Source: Apostichopus californicus (taxonomy: Eukaryota; Echinodermata; Holothuroidea; Aspidochirotida; Stichopodidae). From it: a DNA stretch of 25,232 nucleotides. The translations under genes and the position numbers were made by a program. Below the pieces are notes generated by a model. It did not search any database. It was given only the letters and a program-made list of their open reading frames with translations, and was not told the DNA's origin. Position 1 is the stretch's first letter, and every line of letters begins with the position of its first letter. The DNA is taken from assembly GCA_020650975.1 (NCBI GenBank), contig JAIPMN010000014.1, forward strand, positions 1,700-26,931. Direction: 5' to 3'. Below, in pieces: positions 9,301 through 18,745 of this stretch.

Positions 9301-10036
9301 TGAGTATCTGTAAATCGTGAAAACTGCTACAGTACAGTATGTTACTGTTAGTATCAAAATATAAGTAACTGGTTTGTATGTAAAGAAACTTGCCACATGT
9401 AATAGACTTGACTCTGTACTGTCACTGTGCAGTTAGTTGCATAAGTGTTGTGTTAATAAATCCTATGCATTCTTCCAAAGTTATAAGAAGCCAAACAGAT
9501 CTGTGAATACTAGAGAGGCTTTAAGTAGTACTGTATGTTGAATCTTTATGCTCTCTAGAAGCTAAACTACTGAAATTTCAAAGTCCACCTTTTGTAAGTC
9601 AGCTAACACCAGTAGCTGGTAAGATCCTGTTTGCCAGTGTTTGGGGATTCATTTTGCAGGTAATTGCATCATGTACTACATGCACAGTACAGTACAACTT
9701 GATTGCTTGGAGTTTGGACAGCTTCATACACATTGTGTTCACTAGGAGCCATTCGGTGGTGCACATACAATGCTATGTGTTGAAGATTGTTATTTCTGGT
9801 GTTTTCTGAAAGGACTCTCTCTCCAGAAATAATCCAGGAGTTGTTTGAATCTTCTTACCCTACCATAGACAGGTTTCATGCATGGTCTATAATATACATT
9901 TCAAACACATATTTTTTAATTCCCTGTATCATTGTTAAAAGTTTGCAAAATATGTTAAAATGGCATTTTACGTAATTTGATATTAAATGAAGTAAGTGTT
10001 TAGAGTTGATATCAAGGAAGATTTTTTGTGAGCTAT
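9301..10036. other. No supported gene
   Basis: AT-rich sequence between two minisatellites. ACAGTACAGTA motifs occur near 9330-9345 and 9685-9697. No splice-supported frame was found. Confidence 0.45.
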
Positions 10037-10038
10037 TG

Positions 10039-10396
10039 TTTTTTATGAGACACTTGCTGTTGGTGCTACAATTGTTTTTATGAGACACTTTCTGTTGGTG
10101 CTACGATAAATTTTAATGAGGCACTTTTGATGCTAGGATGATTTTAATAACACTCTTGCTACAATTGTTTTTATGAGACTCTTTCTGTTGGTGCTACGAT
10201 TAATTTTTATGAGACACTGTTGGTCCTACAATTATATTTATGAGACTCTTGCTGGTAGTGCTACTATTGTTTTAATGAGACACTTTCTGGTAGTGCTACG
10301 ATTAATTTAATGAGACACTGTTGGTGCTAGGATTATTTTAATAACACTCTTGCTGTTGGTGCTACAATTGTTTTTATGAGACACTGTTGGTGCTAG
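10039..10396 (+). repeat. Minisatellite, ~35-bp units
   Basis: About ten to eleven copies of a unit like TTTTTATGAGACACTTGCTG followed by TTGGTGCTACAATTG. ATGAGAC-type landmarks lie at 10045, 10080, 10116, 10173, 10209, 10240, 10275, 10310 and 10376, spaced 31-36 bp. A variant unit containing TTTTAATAACACTC fills the gaps near 10143 and 10337. The array ends abruptly at GGTGCTAGGACGC. Confidence 0.85.
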
Positions 10397-10399
10397 GAC

Positions 10400-11117
10400 G
10401 CAAGTCTTCAACACTTGGAACAAAACTTTGGAAAATCCCTATTCTTTAAAATAAAATCCGCCCCCAAAAAAGTTATAATAAGTAGTTGGTAAATTGCCCT
10501 CCTTTCATATTAGTAAAACGAAAGAAATAAATTATATTTTGGTATGTTCCGTAATGAGGGGAAAATCCTACACTTTAGCTGTGTGCACACCCCTTCACAT
10601 CCCTAACTTGCAGTAAGCACGGTTTGTTATTAGTAAAGACAGAATGTACAGTCTGTATTTATGCACTAATAGTTACGTAAAGTATCGTATACTCGGTACA
10701 CTACAGACCCTGGTGGCCGTGACCACGCTTGCCTTCTACCTCACGGCCGTATGCACATATGACAAGCTAGCTGGAGTACAACGTGTATACAGTACAATAT
10801 ACTGTGCATGTGGGCATACCCCATGCCTGTCTATGTTGCTGTAATGTCTGTGCTGTATATCCTGGGCTTGCCCTCTGTCTCTGGAAATAATCAGAAAAAA
10901 AGGACGGAAATCGTTTTTCACTACCAGAGAATTCCCGCAACCCAACATGATTAATCATGAAAAGTGCCATACACCACGTAAATTGTCTTTAACACTAGAC
11001 TTCAGTTCTGTCCAAGATTTTCGCAAAGTCGATCTCCGTACGTCTAGTCACTAAGAGTAAGACTTAAGCCACAGGCCGATTGACTAGGCCTGCGCATCCT
11101 AACGTTACGGTACTCAC
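10400..11117. other. No supported gene
   Basis: Sequence with a moderately higher GC patch at about 10690-10930. Overlapping short frames occur on both strands but none has a start and donor pair. It could hold an intron of the minus-strand candidate gene at 11155-11181. Confidence 0.4.
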
Positions 11118-11154
11118 CTACAAGGCTACATCGATACATTGTAGTATTACTTAC

Positions 11155-11181
11155 GTGCCGCTCTTGCGCAAGGTGCGCCAT
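11155..11181 (-). CDS. Candidate first coding exon, minus strand, very short
   Basis: On the minus strand AAAATGGCG (ATG 11181-11179, A at -3 and G at +4) starts MAHLAQERH, nine codons that end exactly at a consensus GTAAGT donor (plus-strand acttac, 11149-11154), phase 0. A second donor GTGAGT follows at 11117-11112 in the same open frame, which would give a 21-codon exon. AAAATGGCG resembles the YY1 core often found at metazoan start sites, and the local sequence is unusually rich in CpG and GCGC for this window (11050-11200). Together these suggest a promoter-proximal exon of a gene running leftward. No family can be read from nine residues, and chance is a real alternative. Confidence 0.3.
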
Positions 11182-12370
11182 TTTGTAAATCCAAGTGCTT
11201 TCATTTGGACAACCAAAAAATCCTGCGGACAACCAAATATGAAGGCAAGGTTGTCCGAAGGATAACGTTAACATTTTCTTTAAAATGAGCCCTGACCCCA
11301 AACATCCATTCTCTCCACCCACTTTGAAGTCCTTGTTGAACCTGTAGGTTGCTTTACTATAGTACATGTATTGTCTCCATATAAGATATTTCAAACACTG
11401 CAACTTTGTAAAAGCTATCCTGGCAATGATGTATGTATACAATCAGTACAAAGGATTAAGGTGTTTTTAACCTCTCTTGGCTTTTCATACTATAGATAAG
11501 ACATACATACTACCTCATATAATCTGTTAATAGTAGTCTTACAGGTTATAGCCAATAGTTCAGACACTACTAGTCGTATATATATAGCAGGTGTGGTGCA
11601 CTCGTGGCATTTAAGATCCTTAGGTTGTTTAGTCAGATTACAGAACAACTTGAACTTTTCCACATGATTTTGTTTTTGTCATAAAGTATTATTGTTTAAA
11701 TGGCCAGCAGCCAATGGAATTTAAATGTCATGACCAGATTTGTGCCAAACTATCAAAACATTTGGCTATCTTATCAGCTGACTATCAAGTCACATTATGT
11801 GGAATGTCTCATTGGAAACAGTAACCGTAGTACTGAGAAACCCACAAATGCTTTGTTTTTCCTTTTTACTAATAGCTGATAAAACGGGTTTGTAGTCAAT
11901 GAATGAGGTCGTGTGTTACTTAACAATCTCTGTTTCCACATTCTCAAGGTTCAGATGTTTATTGATAAAGTCTCCAAAGCTGATCTTTTTAGTAATTGTT
12001 TGCTTCTATTAAGTAGTATTGACTCTTTTAAAATTGTTGTCAGGTCGATATGAAACCAATAACTGGTCAAATAGCTCTCTTTTCTCTCATTTCTTGGAGA
12101 ATCGTTGCCTTTTCTTTCCTTTGCTCTGAAGGCTTAATAAGCTTGGGAAATTTCTTCTGTTGCTACACTTCATTGCAATGTAGGTCGGTTCATCAAACAA
12201 TGCTGTAGAGCAAGAGAAGCTATATGCACAAGGGATTTGCCCAACAACACCTACTTGGTGTGTCTGCATCTATATTTTAGTGACTGCATATGTGTGCCTG
12301 GATATTTCATCTATAACACAGGAAAAGCACAGCATAATTTTTTTGATGTTTAGTGCCAGGTATTTATAAT
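11182..12370. other. Possible promoter flank, otherwise empty
   Basis: Immediately upstream (rightward) of the minus-strand ATG at 11181 a GGTTGTCC motif occurs three times within 11205-11260, read on the minus strand. The remainder to 12370 is AT-rich with no supported gene. Confidence 0.3.
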
Positions 12371-12412
12371 TTTTTGTATGTATTAGTGGTGGAGAGGGTG
12401 CGGATTAGGGAA

Positions 12413-12422
12413 GGGGGGGGGG
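12413..12422. repeat. Poly-G run (10 G)
   Basis: A ten-base G run inside a purine-rich plus strand (12390-12475) of GGAGAGGG/GGGGAGGGG type. The purine asymmetry is local and no gene is associated. Confidence 0.8.
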
Positions 12423-12509
12423 TTTGGAAAGCAGACAGGAAGGTAAAATGTAAGGGTACAAGGGGAGGGGCCTTTAAGCTGCTTGAGGTATCTTTTGGAA
12501 TGGTTGATT

Positions 12510-13035
12510 TAGGTGTTGAATGGATGGAGGTCAAAGGTCAGTGAATGGGTAAAAGCAAACAAACTGACTCATTGCACTTTGTGTCATATGTTACGGTCAC
12601 TCAGTATTATGTACAATAATTTTGCAAAGCCTGTTATTTCTCATCAGTTATCCCTGTACCTGAGCAAGTGTTAAATTGATTATTGATTCCTTACTGTACA
12701 GTAGGCCAAAAGGAATTCATGTGAGGGTGATTGTATGTGTATATGTATGTGCTCATAATATGTGAACTTCATACTTGGTATTTGATTCTAACTTATTGAA
12801 TACAAGAACCGTTTACAGTATATCCTTTTCTGTGAAGGTCTAAGGATGGTCATGTGAGGTCAACAATTCTTGGTCGAAGTCTGCAAAGCTTGTGAACACA
12901 GTATTAACTCAAAGAGTGAAGGTTGGATGAACTTCACACTATGCATATATAGATTCACTTAAGTGAGTACAAGAAGTTTTTTTGTGGAAGTCAAAGGTCA
13001 TTGAGGTCAGCAGATTAAAAGTCCAAAAAGAAAGT
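12510..13035 (+). repeat. AGGTCA-bearing interspersed repeat copies
   Basis: A perfect AGGTCAAAGGTCA lies at 12528-12540. A fuller copy follows from CCAAAAGGAA at about 12707, through GTATGTGTATATGTATGTG, GAACTTCATACTTGGTATTTG, GGTCATGTGAGGTCAACA and TGTGAACACAGTATTAACTC. A further unit carries AAGTCAAAGGTCATTGAGGTCA at 12988-13009. Order and motifs match the arrays at 4960-5695 and 15650-16415, but identity is low, so these are old copies. Confidence 0.7.
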
Positions 13036-13700
13036 TCCTACTTTGTAACATGTGTTTGGAATGAATTTATGTTCTGCATTGGATCACATCTACAGTAACT
13101 ATGAACAGCCAAATGGTTATGACTCAAAGTGAGAGGTATCCAAATGTGTACAAGTATGTATGGACAGGTGTTCTACTGTATGTACTGTATGTGGATCCAA
13201 CCCCTCATATGGGAAGTACTGTGCGCTTAATTTTAGAAGAATATTCAAGATATTTCATGTTAATGATAAATATCCCAGCGCAGTTTAAAAATTTGGGGGC
13301 TTGTGGTAAGTTTCAAATGTCATTGCCTCTCAACCTGTAAATCAGATTCAAGTTATATAGTTGGTGAAGTGCTGTATTTTTCTGGTTATCTGTTATTAAT
13401 ATGACAAAAACTTTGGAGTATTTTTAATGGCAGTGCGTGCTCTCCTTGGAGTAATATTTGGGGTTCTACAGTCATGGCTCTTATGTATTGTAGTATTTAC
13501 AGCATGCACCCTTGAGGTAGTTGATGAAGCTCCTCGGTATGTGTTTTGTTATACATATGTAGCTTTCTTACCATACTACAAATGTCAAGGTCTTTCCCAC
13601 TGTTCTTTAATACAAAGCAAGCATGGACAAAGTTACAAAGAGTATAATCCATAGAGGCCTGCTTATTGCTGACTGATTTGCATTGTTTGGCCCTGTCATA
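13036..13700. other. No firm gene
   Basis: Two moderately long stop-free stretches (13101-13340 and 13427-13654) have no splice support. The second would encode a hydrophobic N-terminal stretch, but its composition is typical of AT-rich non-coding DNA, so I do not call it. Confidence 0.4.
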
Positions 13701-13723
13701 TGATATTTCTCTATGTCCTACAG

Positions 13724-13914
13724 TATTGATACTGTACTATTCTCTCTGCATGGTACAGTACAGTATGTGTGCACAGAGCAAACTTTGGAACTGAAAGTGG
13801 GGGAGTTGCTTCAAAAGTTTGAACCAACTTGTGTAGGAATGTTTCGAACTAACGATGATGTTACACAGCCAGAGGAAAGGGTTTTATTGAAAATTAAAGC
13901 TGATTTGTTACTAT
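13724..13914 (+). CDS. Candidate internal exon, unidentified protein
   Basis: The segment is bounded on the left by a pyrimidine-rich TTTCTCTATGTCCTACAG (acceptor ending 13723) and on the right by CTAT|GTAAGT (donor 13915). Only one frame is open across the whole 191 bp. It reads through ELKVGELLQKFEPTCVGMFR and TNDDVTQPEERVLLKIKADL, a mixture of hydrophobic and charged residues that looks like a helical folded domain, unlike the translations around it. With the acceptor at 13723 the exon is phase 2 in and phase 1 out. A second acceptor CAG at 13761-13763 would make it phase 0 in, compatible with the donor at 3363. I do not recognise the family. It could be part of the same gene as 3021-3362 with a repeat-filled intron. 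Confidence 0.45.
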
Positions 13915-14440
13915 GTAAGTCTTGAATGCCATGAAGTTTGAGAGTTAAGAAACATTCATTTTTGGTTTTCTTGTAATATTTTCCAATGTTGTAGAACAAT
14001 TGTTAGAACTTAGTTTTGATTACTCATCAACTTGTGTCTTTCTTTTCTAATTATAAGCATATTGATGATGTTTTCAAGTAACATAATGTTTCCTGTCACA
14101 TCATAGTTAAGTATAAACCTACTCTACGAGCTGGCTTTACAGTATGTGCTTATACTGGTGCCAATTTGCACTACCCACATTCTCTGCCATTCCAAATGTT
14201 GCTCTCATTTTGCAGGGCCCCTCCCCTTTACTTTAATGGATCCATGATAAAAATATTGGATGGCAATCAAGATCACTAATTCAGCATTTAATAAAACTAT
14301 GCCATAACACTATAGATTGAGGAACCATTACTTATTGTTCTGCTCCCTTCACTTCATGTAGTATTCACTACTACTTCTTGTTATTTGTAAACATTTGAAT
14401 GCATGTTGTGAAAACAAATAAATGAAATGAAATTACACTT
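13915..14440. other. No supported gene; presumed intron
   Basis: AT-rich sequence downstream of the donor at 13915, without further acceptor/donor pairs that keep an open frame. It ends at a TAA-repeat retroelement tail. Confidence 0.4.
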
Positions 14441-14545
14441 AAACAGTACTTTATTATTATTATTATTATTTATTGAATTTCATATAGCGCAACCCCAACA
14501 AAGTTTTCGGTTGCGCTTTACAACAAAATACAAAGAAAGATTAAA
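14441..14545 (-). mobile_element. Non-LTR/SINE-type 3' tail with hairpin and TAA repeat
   Basis: Read on the minus strand the segment has TTGTAAAGCGCAACC, a short loop, GGTTGCGCTATATGAAATTC, then AATAAATAATAATAA simple repeats. AGCGCAACC and GGTTGCGCT (14486-14494 and 14509-14517) form a perfect 9-bp stem with a 14-base loop. A GCGC hairpin followed by a TATA/AAT-rich stretch and a short tandem repeat is the architecture of the 3' end of many metazoan SINEs and LINEs, where the reverse transcriptase recognises the tail. No body with a coding region is visible, so this is a truncated copy or a short SINE. Confidence 0.55.
14451..14473. repeat. (TTA)n microsatellite
   Basis: Seven to eight TTA units form the simple-repeat terminus of the retroelement tail described at 14441-14545. 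Confidence 0.9.
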
Positions 14546-15640
14546 CCATTCATAAGAAATAAGATATCAAATGGCGTAGAAAAATATACTAGATGAATGT
14601 ACAAAAATATACAAATGTTATGAAAATCAAAAAGAAAAATAGAAAATGCGAAATGCTATATACTGTAAGGCTTATCTGAGCAAACTACTCTCCATCTGCA
14701 GTGAATTATAATGATAGCAACAGCCAATCAAACATGCAAATATACATGTTCTGTAAGGTTCTAATAAGTAGACTTAGATGTTGTCTTTTTCTGAAGATGC
14801 ACAGCTCTGACATGATATACAAATGTGTGACTAAGGTTTACAATGTTAAGTCTCCTATTGATGTATGTATACTCCTGTTGTTTGTAGTTATCGTTTTGCC
14901 CAAACAGGAGACCTCAAGTACTAAACATTGACTGGAAGATAGCCAACGCATACATCACTTCTGAAATAAAGAATTAACAAAAAAAGAAATTATGCAATAT
15001 TGCAGCCATAGTAGCCCAGAGCAGCAGCTAGCTACAGTACAGCTTGTTGGTAGTAATAGATAGCTACTACACTGAGTTGCTTTGTGTATGTGGTACTGAT
15101 TAGCAGGCTACTTACTGTAGACTCTCCCCACAGACTTCAGATCGCTAGAGTTGTCTGCTGGAATTCTAGGAAAGAATTCTGATGTGAACTTTATTACTCA
15201 ACTCTGAGGATCAGGGATATTTTTTTTCACAATGAAGTGATTGCTATCCAGGGTGACATTGAGAACTGTTTTCAACAGAAGAGATCAGTAAGTTAATAGT
15301 GTGTTCAAAACAGGATAATAAGTATCAGAGACATGGGATGTGTACAACCACTTACCGTAGATGTAGCCAGTTTTAATGAAACTTATCTTTGGATTAAATA
15401 TGAGATGGGGGAGGGATAGCAGATGCTCCACACTTAAAAATTAAAGTACCTACTGCAGGTAGATATAAGATGTGCATTACAAAAGGAATTGTAAATTGTG
15501 GTTTGGTTAAAAACACATCGGCTCTGGTATGTGTATGCCACTCCTTAAAGTAAATTTGTCAACCATGCATTTTGAATCTTGGTCAAAATGAGGAGCAGGA
15601 AATAGAAAGTGAAACATCAAGATATCACATTTTGATTCCT
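14546..15640. other. No supported gene
   Basis: AT-rich sequence. Donor-like GTAAG motifs on the minus strand (near 15112 and 15352) lack a convincing open exon beside them. Confidence 0.45.
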
Positions 15641-15649
15641 TGCGCTTGG

Positions 15650-16415
15650 CAAAAGGAATCTTCGCGATGGTGATGGTGTGTGTACAGTATGTGTGATGCA
15701 TTGGCTTGTAAAAGCAATAACTCAAAAAACTATATGGGTGGTTGAACTTAATATTTGTAAAGTGGATTTACCATATTGTTTACAAGAACCCTTTCTGTTT
15801 TCTGCAGATTTCAAATGTCATTTGAGGTCAACAGATTTCAACGTCTGAAAACCTTGTAAACACAATAACTAAAAAAAAAAGAAGCTTGGGATTACTTCAT
15901 ACATGGTATTTGGATCCACCTTATTGAGTATAAGAACCATGTTGTTTTCTGTGAAGGTTAAAGGTCATTTGAGGTCAATAGATTTCAACATTTGAAAACC
16001 TTGAAAACACAATAACTCAAAATATAAAAGCTTGGGATTACTTCATACTTGGTATTTGGATCCACCTTATTGAGTATAAGAACCATGTTGTTTTCTGTGA
16101 AGGTTAAAGGTCATTTGAGGTCAACAGATTTCAACATTTGAAAACCTTGTAAACACAATAACTCAAACTATAAAAGCTTGGAATTACTTCATACTTAGTA
16201 TTTGGATCCACCTTCTTGAGTATAAGAACCATGTTGTTTTCTGTGAAGGTTAAAGGTCATTTGAGGTCAACAGAATTCAAATTCTGAAAAACTTATGAAT
16301 GCAATGACTTCAAAAATAATAGCTAGCGATTACTTTATAATTGGTACTTGGATCCACCTTCTTGAGTATAAGAATCCTATTGTTTTCTGTGAAGGTGAAA
16401 GGTCATTTGATATAA
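15650..16415 (+). repeat. 146-bp tandem array of the AGGTCA-bearing repeat
   Basis: The landmark TGGATCCACC starts at 15911, 16057, 16203 and 16349, exactly 146 bp apart, and a diverged version lies at 15763 (148 bp earlier). AGGTTAAAGGTCA (or AGGTGAAAGGTCA in the last unit) starts at 15955, 16101, 16247 and 16393, again at 146-bp steps, followed in the first three units by TTTGAGGTCAA. Units 2 to 4 are nearly identical, so the expansion is recent relative to the other copies in this window. The leader (GCAAAAGGAA, GTGATGGTGTGTGTAC) lies at 15650-15690. The array decays after 16415. Confidence 0.9.
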
Positions 16416-16774
16416 AAAAAAATGTTAACAAATTTTGTGACCTGCTTGTGATTGGGTAATGTTCCCCGTCCATTGTTGATCCAATCTTGTGTTCTCAAAT
16501 GTGAACATGCCCTGGTTCAACTATGTTATCTCTCCGGGGTAACACAGGATCGTGATGCTCTGTATGTTCTCAAATATGGGCAAGGCTAGAGGAGTTATCG
16601 GTTGACTGGTCCCATGAAATTGAAATGTCACACCGAGGACCCACTTATTAAGTTAATTGATATGAATTTACTAAACTGTAAATAAAACCAGGAACTGCTA
16701 CTCTCAATCCTTGATAAAACTATTTTTCTCTTGGTTGATTGGCAATATTCTCTTTTGACATTGTTTTCTTCCAG
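16416..16774. other. No supported gene
   Basis: Unique-looking sequence between the 146-bp array and an acceptor-like site at 16774. TGTTCTCAAAT occurs twice (about 16489 and 16564). Confidence 0.4.
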
Positions 16775-16824
16775 AAGAATCTAGTGTCCTTTGGAAGAAA
16801 CCAAACCCTGCAGACAAAATGTAG
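16775..16824 (+). CDS. Weak candidate terminal coding exon
   Basis: A strong acceptor tract, TTGTTTTCTTCCAG (16761-16774), is followed in one frame by ESSVLWKKPNPADKM and a TAG at 16822-16824. The alternative frame from the same acceptor gives a 29-codon segment beginning KNLVSFGRNQTLQT, ending in TGA. No AATAAA follows closely. The phase-1 donor at 13914 would create a stop at this junction in the first frame, so it does not simply continue that exon. The acceptor is the only solid evidence. Confidence 0.18.
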
Positions 16825-17728
16825 CAAGGAATTACATTTACCTTTTGGCTTGCTGGTTTCCTGAATTAGTTTGCACATTGTTTGAAGCTCTCATAGAATC
16901 AAAGCACTTTCTTGTTTTAAAATTGATTAATTGAATTTTGAGCCTTGATCTGGAAATGCAAAGGAAACTACATGTAATCCTCTTCTCTGCAATGAAAGAT
17001 AAAATTAATATAAGAGCCTGTACACTCTAACTAAACCAATACTTTCATATGTATACATATATTTAAAACTGCAGTATAATCGAAAGGAAACACATTTTTC
17101 TGTTAATTTTCAACCTGCCAGCCAAGGTGGTATAGAGAGTTTTGCATTTAAGTCAGTCAGTCAGAACTGTGTCAATTAATTGGCAAAGGTGATAGCACTT
17201 TAATTTCCGTCTGTCTAGTAAAACTGACAATGTAGTACGGATGGTTGCTTTCTGTTAGGATAGAGGCTACCCATACTAAATCTTTGTCAAAGATCGCTGT
17301 GCAGTCAGACAATTAACTCTGTTCAAAGTCAGTATTTTATCGAAAGTTCTATAGACCACAACTGACATCGGTTCATTGACGGTGTGAATCCGGATTTATT
17401 TTAGTCTGATAATTTCTCTTTTGTTAGCTATTTATCTATTGATCTTTTGTTGTCCTTTTAGTTCCTTTCAGTGCAATATGGGACTGGTTTTCTTGGTCAG
17501 GATATGAGTAAGGTTAGGATTTCCTTCAAGAGCTAGTGTATTATAAGTACTGTCAACCAGATCTTAACATGTATCACATTGCCTTAGCCGACGACTTCAG
17601 CTTCAGATTGACCAGTATGACCTTTCGACTTGCCATAGGCTGCTGCTGCTGCCAATGGGAGATCCATTCTCCTCCAATTGGTGAAACATTGCTTTAATTC
17701 ATGAAGTATATAAACTGCTGGATAGTCG
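16825..17728. other. No supported gene
   Basis: AT-rich sequence with a short AGTCAGTCAGTCAG repeat near 17150. I see no open frame of note on either strand. Confidence 0.5.
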
Positions 17729-18016
17729 TCTCCTTAATGATGTGGTTCCATAGCCCAAAGTACAGTAGGAATCAACTTGAACTCAAGTTTACAAGCTAGT
17801 TCCTGGTGAAACAGGAAATATTGGTGTAACAGTTTGTTCTTCTTTGGAGGCAAAGTTTGATGGTATGTGGTAAGTTGAGATAGCTTTGACAAGCACAAAC
17901 TACTGATCATTGTCTGCAATGACTGTGACAGTATTTTACACTACCATTCGCATTTTGTGTGCTACCGTTTGTTCACAACATGTATAAGATTGTCACGGGT
18001 GAAGAGAAGACAATAA
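17729..18016. repeat. 288-bp tandem duplication, copy 1
   Basis: Head-to-tail duplicate of 18017-18304, with an offset of exactly 288 bp and no insertions or deletions. Only about a handful of substitutions separate the copies (for example TTAATGA against CTAATGA at the left end, CTTTGAC against CTTGGAC, and CACGGG against CACAGG near the right end). A 61-codon frame on the minus strand is identical in both copies, but it has no start context or family and I do not treat it as a gene. Confidence 0.95.
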
Positions 18017-18304
18017 TCTCCCTAATGATGTGGTTCCATAGCCCAAAGTACAGTAGGAATCAACTTGAACTCAAGTTTACAAGCTAGTTCCTGGTGAAAC
18101 AGGAAATATTGGTGTAACAGTTTGTTCTTCTTTGGAGGCAAAGTTTGATGGTATGTGGTAAGTTGAGATAGCTTGGACAAGCACAAACTACTGATCATTG
18201 TCTGCAATGACTGTGACAGTATTTTACACTACCTTTCGCATTTTGTGTGCTGCTGTTTGTTCACAACATGTATAAGATTGTCACAGGTGAAGAGAAGACA
18301 ATAA
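18017..18304. repeat. 288-bp tandem duplication, copy 2
   Basis: Second copy of the unit at 17729-18016. It ends at CAATAA, after which similarity stops. The junction at 18016/18017 falls in the text CAATAATCTCC. High identity means the duplication is young or has been homogenised. Confidence 0.95.
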
Positions 18305-18554
18305 CGATGAGGGATGAACTGGTGGTTTGGGCCGTGTATTAACCAAACCAAAAAACCCTGGTAACAGAAAAGTACACGGTTTCGATGCATGTTCTCTAAG
18401 CAGACATGACCAACATCTGCCATTCACGCTTAAGTACATGCAAATAATGTGATTCCTATAACATAAGGATCGCCCATGAATTTAGATATGAATATTTACA
18501 ATTCATGGCATAATTACAATATACACAATTTTACATTACATTCACGTATATGGT

Positions 18555-18745
18555 GAAACTAGACATTTGAGTATAAGAATCCTGTTGCTTGTGAGGTCAA
18601 ATCTCATTTGAGGTTACCAGAGGTCAAACTTCGAAAACCCTTTTACATGATATCTAATGATGGGAATCGTGGAAACTTCTCATGCTTAGTGTGTGGATGC
18701 ATCATATGGAGTACAAAACCCCTATTTGGTGGAGGTGTGTATTGC
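18555..18745 (+). repeat. Old copy of the AGGTCA-bearing repeat
   Basis: GAGTATAAGAATCCTGTTG is followed by GAGGTCAAATCTCATTTGAGG and AGAGGTCAAACTTCGAAAAC, then a second diverged unit with GTGTGTGGATGCATCATATGG and GAGTACAAAACCCC. The order of motifs equals the 146-bp unit. Confidence 0.6.

Noticed and set aside
11044..11442. 132-codon minus-strand frame
   Set aside because: Opens at TTG, no domain, and is interrupted in sense by two consensus donors. Only the short ATG-to-donor part is retained as a candidate exon.
13427..13654. 75-codon frame with hydrophobic N-terminus resembling a membrane protein
   Set aside because: Hydrophobicity follows from T-rich DNA. No acceptor or donor, and no family resemblance.
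17734..18207. Two identical 61-codon minus-strand frames
   Set aside because: They are identical only because the 288-bp DNA unit is duplicated; no independent evidence of coding.
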